This document shows positions 58,762 to 64,000 of a stretch of DNA of 64,000 bases, piece by piece. The notes under the pieces were generated by a model. That model saw only the letters and a program-made list of their open reading frames with translations. It made no database searches and had not been told where the DNA came from. This DNA comes from Chloranthus sessilifolius (lineage: Eukaryota; Streptophyta; Magnoliopsida; Chloranthales; Chloranthaceae). Both the position numbers and the translations under genes were made by a program. The stretch's first letter is position 1. Each line of letters opens with the position of its first letter. The stretch covers positions 176,346,317-176,410,316 of the forward strand of contig CM037584.1 of NCBI GenBank assembly GCA_021018995.1. The letters run 5' to 3'.

Positions 58762-59715
58762 GTAATGCATTATTGTGTCTTGGTAAATAACTCACAATTT
58801 TTTTGTTTCTTTTTTGTTATTTATTTTTATTTTCAGTCCTTATCTGTTTAAAATTTTAAATTAGATGAGATGTCATGCCCAGGTAATGCATTTTTATTGG
58901 GTGTGTATGTGTGTGTGTGTGTGTGTGTGTTCTCTCTCAGAATTTTTCTTGCATAGCAATACGGGGTGAAACTTTTAAGATATTAAGATATGTACGCCTT
59001 TTCATGCCAATGTTTCTGGGATGGGCATGCTTATTTAGCTATTGACTGTGTCAATGCCTAAAGGCTTGTCATAACTATTTCATTTATGATATCCTTTTTG
59101 TTTATTCCGAGACTTAAAAAAATGTGACTATGTGGTTCTTATAGTTTGATTTTTTCCAAGGACACGATGGTTACACTGAAAATTAGTGGCTTGAAGAATT
59201 ATTATGTACCATAGGTACTAATAATCATCTATGCTGACATAATATGAAGGACTCTTGGAGCTTATATGGTTGCATCCTTTGTCCGATTCAATCTTTTGGT
59301 TTATGCTTTATAATAGTTAAGTTCAAGAGTGTAAACAGACTGGGATGCCCTGCCAAGCCTTCTTGCCATGGGCCGGTCCTTATACAAGGATTTGGCCTGG
59401 CAGGCTGGGCCAGCCGGAATTTGAGGCTCAATAATTTACAAAGTGGTGGGCCGAGGATGAATTTCTATCGTTTACACTAAGGCGATCAAGCAACTATGCT
59501 TGACCCATTTATGCTATTTCTGAGCTTTGAACCTATATTAAGGATTAATAAGTGAGTTAGGCTTGGTCACGAATGCAAACCCAATTAATAGTTGGCCCAT
59601 TTAAGGCTGGTCCCAACCAGCACCAGCCCATTGATGCATTCACATCACTACATAAATTTTGCTCACAAGATATATATCTTCATCATGATCATCGCTCTGT
59701 TCCATCTATCTAGGG

Positions 59716-59773
<58 letters not shown>

Positions 59774-60053
59774 TATTGATTGGGTTCGCAAACAGAAAAT
59801 GAGACTCCATCACTACAAAAGGGGTTAATTGTAAAGACTCGAAGCTGATGACGAAAATGATCTTTTTTGTACCACAAAACTTAACTGCAAGCTTGTCTTT
59901 TTAGAAATAACAGAAATACTGTGAGCTATCATCTCTCTTTCTACATGTAGAGCTCCCTTAAATAATTGAGCTATGCAACTTGACACTTCATCTTTAGAAT
60001 GTTGGCATGTTGAGAGAACATAAGCATACCATCACAGCATCTAGGTCAAAAAT
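58762..60053. other. S1P intron, no gene recognised
   Basis: Contains a (TG)n at 58908-58930, a hAT-like GGCCC-rich stretch at 59340-59400, a (TA)n at 59719-59770 and a CACTACAAAAGGGG word at 59812. Confidence 0.5.
59719..59770. repeat. (TA)n microsatellite
   Basis: A TA run of about 52 bp. Confidence 0.9.
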
Positions 60054-62317
60054 TGTAATATCCCCGATATTTTAAACCTATTTTCGTTTACCTCGATAAG
60101 CGTGCCCAAAAATAATTATGTTATTTTATGTGTTTTTTTGTTAGTATTGGTTATGATGAGGGACATGACCAAAGGATTTAGTTATGAGGTGTGTACAGGT
60201 CAGGAAATCAAAGACGTACACAATAAGGTTTGTATTTGTGTTTAACGCCGGAGGTTTTGCAAGAATAAATGGATAAGTTGTAAAATTTAAATATCTAGAT
60301 TTTTGTAGGCTTTGTTTTAATATTATAAAGAGAGAGAGATTTGAGAGAAATTACACTTCTCTCTTTCGGTTGAAAGCTAATTGCAAACCATTTGGGGCTG
60401 CTTTTGATCTTTAGATCTTGAGATAGAGAGAGCTCCTCTTCCCATCTCAACCATTGGTTTATGTGATATTTGAAATTGGATCAATTTGAGATATTGGAAG
60501 AGAAGGTTAGAGGAGAGGACATCACTATGTTGATAGGATCTGTGCAATGGAAGAAGGGTTATAATGGGCTAACTTGAAGCTTTTAAAACCTTCAATCATA
60601 GAAGCTTGTTCCGGTGTGTGAATCGGTACAAGGAGATCAACAGATTTAGCTACAAGAGGTATGTTTTGAAACCTCCTTATACAAATTTGTTGGGTTTTTG
60701 TTAAGAAATGAAGATTTGGATTCAATAGAAAGGATGGAATGGCGTGTAGAAAATATGAAAAAGAATCCGGGCATGTTAAAATTTACAGCCACAGAGTCTG
60801 AGAAATTCGACTGTCGATTTCAAAATCGACTATCGAAATTGGAAATCGACTGTCGAATTGGAAATCGACAGTCGAAAATGAATTTTTTTGTTTGAAACAG
60901 AGTTCTGAAATTCGATGGTCGATTTTAAAATCGACCATCGAATTTCAAATTCGACCATCGAATTTGAAATCGATGGTCGAATTCTGTCCAGCTTCTGGCT
61001 TTTAAATTTTTGATTGGATTTTTGTTTTGTGAGCCCTTGGATTAATTTTTGGGTTGTATATTAACACTGAGGGTGTTAATATATGTAGGTTTTGGACAAT
61101 TGGGAGTCCTTGGAGAGGACTGCTTGTGCATGCCTTTGAATTGTCTTGGTTAAGGTAGGGGAATCCTAATTTTTATTTGCATGAATTATAAGCATAAATT
61201 GTCATAAATCATGTTATTTTTAGAAGCATGAAATATAGAAATTTCATTATACACAGTGAAATTAAAAACTTTGAACATGGGATACAATCCGAAAATTTGT
61301 AAACCTTATCTTAAATAAGAATCATTGGAAATCAGAACCTCAGCTAAATTTGAATCAGAACCTCAGTTAACTTTTGAATCAGAACTTCGAATCAGAACTT
61401 TGAAAAATCAGTATATGATATGAATAATAAGCTTGGATATGTGTTAGCATTTGCATTTGATTTTGGGTTCATAAGTACGATGCCCTAGATTCCACCAACC
61501 GTGTTGACGGTAAAACTTTGGCGCAAGTTTCCCTCATAGCGTAGGGGCTTGTTGCATTTTCGAAATGGGTTCATGAACGACGATGGTCAGTAGGGTCTTC
61601 CCATCGGTCACGTAGTCTGCTCTCATGGTATAGAAAATATGGGAGATAAAATTAAGTTATAAATTTAAGACAAGAAGCATGCTAAAACAGAATAATTTGA
61701 ACACTTTAGATTTATGATGGACTCGGATTAGAACTGGAGATTTAATTTGAAAAGCATCATTGAAAAACCATATTTAATCCGATTCCGTCTTTTGAAAACC
61801 TTTACTTATAAGAAATGCAAATAGATCTGTCTTCCCCTATTGAGCTTGGCTGTTAGCTCACCCTCGACTATACGTCACGGTCTTTAGGACCCACCTTGGG
61901 TCGGAGGATCCTGAGGACTCGATTACATTCGAGGAGGATTTGGATATACCAGCTGAGGAGTTCTTCCCGTGATCTTAGATTTTCTATTTTTGGTATTTTG
62001 TCTGGATATTATTTTGGATTGATGAGCCTTAGGCTATTATTTTTGACCTTTTGATATCACTCGAGGAACCATTATTGTGAACCTCTATTTTAGGTGATCG
62101 GATTGGCCATCACCGGTGGTTCATTTTGGTTCCTCACAGTGATATATCTAATTTTGTTATATGAAGCTTTTATTTTTTTTGGATTAACAATGTTGCCTCT
62201 GTCTTTAGACCTTTGTTATGTTGTCGGCTTCTGTTTGTTACGGCTTATTGAGAAATCAATAAGTTGATGAACCGGCCTTTCCTATACCTTAAGGATTGGA
62301 AAAGTCGGGTCGTCACA
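60054..62317 (+). mobile_element. Solo LTR, Ty3 (gypsy), 2.3 kb
   Basis: The edges are TGTAATATCCCC and GTCGTCACA, with AAAAT on both sides (60049-60053 and 62318-62322). A CCCTATTGAGCTTGGCTGTT block at about 61836 matches the reverse complement of a block near 46690, so this LTR and the one at 46162 belong to related families in opposite orientation. No partner LTR. It sits inside the last S1P intron. Confidence 0.85.
60805..60985. repeat. Array of short palindromic TCGAC-TGTCGA units in the solo LTR
   Basis: About eight variants of AAATCGACTGTCGAATT (later ATCGACCATCGAATTT) arranged in both orientations. Confidence 0.8.
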
Positions 62318-63169
62318 AAAATCCTTATTTCAGATATAATTATTACACTATTTGTATATTTATATATTTCTTTTAATACTGTTAGAAATATATAATTATT
62401 ACACTATTTATATATTTCTTTTAATACTGTTAGGTCAAAAAGTTATATTAGCCTAAATTTTCTATCTATATAGCAATACATGTGAAAGACATATTTTGTT
62501 GATAAAAATAATTTTCTTGAACATTTTAGTAGTATAATTTTATAAATAATGATATAATATCTGCAACATAAATATATTTAAACATGGTAATATAATTGTG
62601 CAGGGCTAATTGCAGGTATCTTACACATCATGGTTCCTTGATGCATTCAACTATGCTATTGCGACCAATATGGATGTCCTGAATCTGAGTATCGGTGGAC
62701 CTGATTATTTGGACCTTCCATTTGTGGAAAAGGTAAATAGTACTTGGTTTGGTTCATGCATAACTCTAGTGTGACTTGAATCATGTGATCAGTACCCTAT
62801 ATATCTATATGTACAACTTCCCTTTGAATGGCTGATCTCATAGGAGGCCATCATGTAAAGAGATTGACTCAGCTTAGAGCCTTTTCATCATGACTAAGGC
62901 TTCTTTTAGCCACTGAATCATATCCCTTGCACTTGGTAAAATCTAAATTTTAGAGTGAGATGAGCGGATGAGATCTTTCAAGCTTCATTATTAGTCCCTT
63001 GGAAAAGACTAGAGCAAGTGCGACCTTTTAAAAGTGTGATGTAGCGTCTTACGTCCTGAGCCCTACAAAAATAAAGACAATTTTTATATGACCAAATTGC
63101 CCTTATGTTTTGTTGTTTAATGACTGAGCTTAAGACCATGAATCTGATAATTATTTTAAGATGGGTGAC

Positions 63170-63480
63170 AATAAAATATCGTCGGTTATTATATCTCAAT
63201 ACTCCACAGAATATATCTTAAGAAGATGGTACACTTATTAGACGATTAGATCTTAATTACACATGGCACATATCCCTAAAAGAAACTTGAAAACCCTTTC
63301 TCATTGTACGCCCATGTTCACGACTAATTTTGGAGATGTGTGCCATGTAATCAAATCATGATAGGTACACCATGATCTTAAGTTCTATTGGGTGAAATAT
63401 TGGGATTATAAATGATCTCTATCGTATCATTTAAGATAGTCAACAATATTTTCAAGAAATATTGGGATTATAAATGGTTG
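63170..63480. repeat. Foldback family copy
   Basis: Contains ACACATGGCACATATCCCTA and its partner GGAGATGTGTGCCATGTAAT. The right arm has GATTATAAATGATCTCTATC, and a short piece of it is repeated at 63458-63475. Confidence 0.5.
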
Positions 63481-63559
63481 ACATGTGGTGATTTTTCCCT
63501 TCATGAAATTTCAGAGTCTTGATAAGAATTGCTTGTGCATTTTAATTTTTTTGCTGTAG

Positions 63560-63649
63560 ATTCTTTTGAAGTGTGGTCCTTATGGATTCTACATCCAGCT
63601 GGGAGAAGATAGGAGGGGACAATCACCAAAAAGAGCCTCTGTTTCCCAG
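63560..63649 (+). pseudogene. Bacterial-type DNA topoisomerase I exon fragment
   Basis: After GCTGTAG the exon reads ILLKCGPYGFYIQLGEDRRG, then QSPKRASVSQ, before GTTTAC. It is 30 codons, phase 0 at both ends. GPYGxYxQLGE followed by PKRAS is the C-terminal signature of type IA topoisomerase I (TopA-like, plastid or mitochondrial in plants). No other topoisomerase exon was recognised in the window. The exon itself is open. More of the gene may lie beyond 64000, so it might belong to a longer captured piece. Confidence 0.65.
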
Positions 63650-64000
63650 GTTTACTTCAACTCTTTTTTAACCTAGATGAATATCTCAATGTACGGAAGT
63701 TTTTTTAAAAAGCTTGTAACCGTTTGTCAGAGTAGGATATGGTATCCATCTCTGTGCATCCAATTTTTTAAATTCATCTTGAAAGAGAGCAACTTTGGTG
63801 ATGTTGCTTATACCGACAGATAGGGCCATGACCAGCCAGTTTATCACACGTGGTGCACATATTTAATCAATCCAAGTTGTTCAGCTAGCAGCCAACCATT
63901 GAAACATGTCTCAGCCAAAGATATACACCACTTCCCATATTAGAGTTCATAGATCGGATGGTTCAAGTCCTCCGATGAGTTGACTTTTGGGCCTACCCGA
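63650..64000. other. No gene recognised
   Basis: AT-rich end of the window with phrases such as CCAACCATTGAAACATG that recall foldback edges. Nothing certain. Confidence 0.35.

Larger units (their letters stand above)
57823..62732 (+). pseudogene. S1P: Site-1 protease (SBT6.1/S1P) fragment, three exons
   Basis: 57823-57948 reads KSQITSLFGAEVLWDKGYTG, then AKVKMAIFD and HPHFRNIK. About 58618-58761 reads RTNWTNE, then LLNDNLGHGTFVA and, in another frame, GVIAGEHAECLGFAP. 62616-62732 is open and reads [39 protein letters not shown]. This is the subtilisin domain of site-1 protease, the Golgi enzyme that cleaves bZIP17/28 and pro-RALF peptides. The aspartate (AIFD) and the histidine (GHGTF) are visible. 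The residues after the aspartate changed from TGIRAD to IELSD, and the second exon carries three small indels, so no functional protein is possible. The serine region and C-terminal half are absent. The introns keep normal splice ends, and the last one carries a solo LTR. Confidence 0.85.
52145..64000. mobile_element. CACTA element 2, left terminus and interior (runs past the window)
   Basis: The left end CACTACGTCAAAATGAGG fits the CACTA terminal class. Subterminal repeats follow: two variants of ACAGTAGTATTACAATA and CACTGCTTAAAACAGTAGTG at 52172-52216. No complementary right end (GTAGTG preceded by CCTCATTTTGACG) occurs up to 64000, so the element would be longer than 11.8 kb. It contains pieces of ARF2, S1P and topoisomerase I genes and two solo LTRs. 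No transposase gene was seen. The right end and the extent are inferred. Confidence 0.4.

Noticed and set aside
59812-59830. CACTACAAAAGGGG, a possible CACTA end
   Set aside because: No subterminal array and no matching inverted end were seen. The word can occur by chance in AT-rich DNA.

Overview
The window is AT-rich nuclear DNA from a flowering plant, most likely a eudicot or magnoliid with a repeat-laden genome. It shows plant gene families with typical GT-AG introns, L1-type LINEs, Helitrons, CACTA, hAT and Mutator-like foldback elements, long Ty3 (gypsy) LTRs and many (TA)n and (CT)n tracts. I see no rRNA or tRNA gene, no CRISPR array and no bacterial operon. Little of the window looks like an ordinary complete gene. 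Most of it is nested transposable elements, several of which carry pieces of host genes.

Layout. 1-2822: 3' part of an L1-type LINE ending in a poly(A) run. 2903-8084 (minus): four in-frame exons of a golgin candidate 5 (TMF-like) gene, with a second LINE in one intron. 10090-11534: a third LINE fragment. 11535-14905 and 21843-23470: two copies of one repeat module. The first is interrupted by a 1.48 kb hAT element (8-bp target duplication) that holds a piece of an ERF-VII transcription factor. The second has gained a 116-bp hAT MITE. 16311-20381, 23872-26943 and 26948-32876: three Helitrons, two of them head to head 4 bp apart; the third holds a broken PPR gene fragment. 31672-45168: a tandem duplication of a 2.2 kb unit. 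Its second copy carries about 9.3 kb of extra DNA (34255-43511) that looks like a CACTA element. That insert has an open six-exon En/Spm-type (Transposase_24) gene, pieces of a phototropin, an NLA/BAH1 RING ligase and a DXS gene, and a subterminal repeat array at its right end.

45169-52144: repeats with a 2.4 kb solo LTR, a small Copia fossil and several foldback copies. 52145 to the window end: what looks like a second CACTA element, with a terminus at 52145. It holds pieces of ARF2, site-1 protease (SBT6.1/S1P) and a bacterial-type topoisomerase I, and has been hit by two more solo LTRs, each with a perfect 5-bp target duplication.

The common thread is host exon fragments inside four different DNA transposons (hAT, Helitron and two CACTA elements), spread over a background of more than 20 copies of a long palindromic foldback family. 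Apart from the golgin exons and the CACTA-associated gene, the coding pieces are partial or frameshifted and should not be taken as working genes. Family names come from remembered protein motifs; no database search was run.
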